5,397 nucleotides of DNA. Origin: JBHEPS01 sp046261635. Lineage in GTDB: Bacteria; Acidobacteriota; Thermoanaerobaculia; Gp7-AA8. Positions 5,256 through 5,397 of this stretch are shown piece after piece. The notes beneath the pieces were generated by a model. The model ran no database searches and was not told the origin of the DNA. It saw nothing but the letters and a program-made list of their open reading frames with translations. The stretch spans positions 1-5,397 of the forward strand of contig JBHEOL010000024.1 in NCBI GenBank assembly GCA_046261635.1, read 5' to 3'. A program made the translations under genes and the position numbers. Numbering within the stretch: position 1 is the first letter of the stretch; each line of letters begins with the position of its first letter.

Positions 5256-5274
5256 GGGCGCACTCTGTGCGCCC
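5256..5274. repeat. Hairpin directly after the stop of the upstream gene
   Basis: GGGCGCAC and GTGCGCCC pair perfectly (8 bp) around a 3-nt loop, immediately after the TAG of the partial gene at the right edge. No T-run follows on the minus strand. It may stabilise the 3' end or act as a partial terminator. The triloop design matches the hairpins at 308-401. Confidence 0.65.
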
Positions 5275-5397
5275 CTACTTTACGATTTTGAACGACTCCT
5301 TGAGCGTGTAGGTCTTCTTGTTGACCGTGTCGAGCACCTTCAGCTCGATTTCGTAGTCGCCCGGGAGGAACTTCTCGAGCGGAATCGCGCTGCCGAC
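5275..5397 (-). CDS. C-terminal end of an unassigned protein (start outside the window)
   Basis: An open frame entering from the right edge ends at TAG 5275-5277, giving 40 residues: an IPLEKFLPGDYEIELKVLD stretch, then a Lys-rich tail ending SFKIVK. The alternating hydrophobic pattern around a P-G-D-Y turn looks like the last strands of a beta-sandwich (Ig- or FN3-like) domain. I remember similar endings in secreted GWxTD-domain proteins of Acidobacteriota, but the defining motif would lie outside the window, so this is only a suggestion. It is on the same strand as ribBA, 78 bp upstream, and could be co-transcribed with it. Confidence 0.72.
   Translation of the reverse strand, partial: VGSAIPLEKFLPGDYEIELKVLDTVNKKTYTLKESFKIVK

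Noticed and set aside
5197..5274. FMN riboswitch upstream of ribBA
   Set aside because: The gap is only 78 bp and is filled by simple hairpins. I see none of the conserved RFN-element segments, and the usual element is longer than the gap.

Overview
This is a GC-rich bacterial window in which every convincing gene lies on the minus strand. Reading in the direction of transcription (high to low coordinates), the order is: the 3' end of an unassigned protein, bifunctional riboflavin-synthesis gene ribBA, a TPR lipoprotein, tonB, exbB, exbD, a second exbD, a terminator, a palindrome-rich intergenic element, and the start of an unassigned membrane protein. The organism is a Gram-negative (diderm) bacterium, because it has TonB/ExbB/ExbD and a lipoprotein. 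The GGV-rich spacer of TonB, the tonB-exbB-exbD-exbD order and the GC-rich dispersed palindromes fit best with Acidobacteriota as I remember that phylum. This is inference, not something the window proves.

Region 5197-5397: the C-terminal 40 codons of a protein are followed by a 78-bp gap holding two strong hairpins and one small one, then ribBA. RibBA (400 aa) carries both domains. The GTP cyclohydrolase II half keeps all the zinc and catalytic residues I can check. The DHBP synthase half has Gln where E. coli RibB has its metal-ligand His (GQTEG instead of GHTEA). No FMN riboswitch is visible in the gap upstream.

Region 3704-3993: a 290-bp gap carries a near-consensus sigma-70-type promoter (TTGACG, 17 bp, TATACT) with a perfect 6-1-6 palindrome just upstream of the -35 box. 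It points at the next five genes.

Region 534-3703: five tightly packed genes form an envelope energy-transduction operon. ExbB and two different ExbD proteins should form the proton-driven inner-membrane motor. TonB (one N-terminal membrane anchor, 12 prolines, GGV tetrads, C-terminal TonB domain) should carry the energy across the periplasm. A lipid-anchored TPR protein heads the operon as a likely envelope partner. No TonB-dependent receptor is in the window. A good intrinsic terminator closes the operon at 478-508.

Region 206-477: a non-coding element of about 271 bp is bounded by 28-nt inverted repeats (26/28 matching) built from a 7-bp unit, CAGTTCT. It holds three hairpins with trinucleotide loops. 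It looks like a REP- or MITE-like dispersed element wedged between the operon terminator and the start codon of the next gene. This and the RibBA His-to-Gln change are the observations most worth checking.
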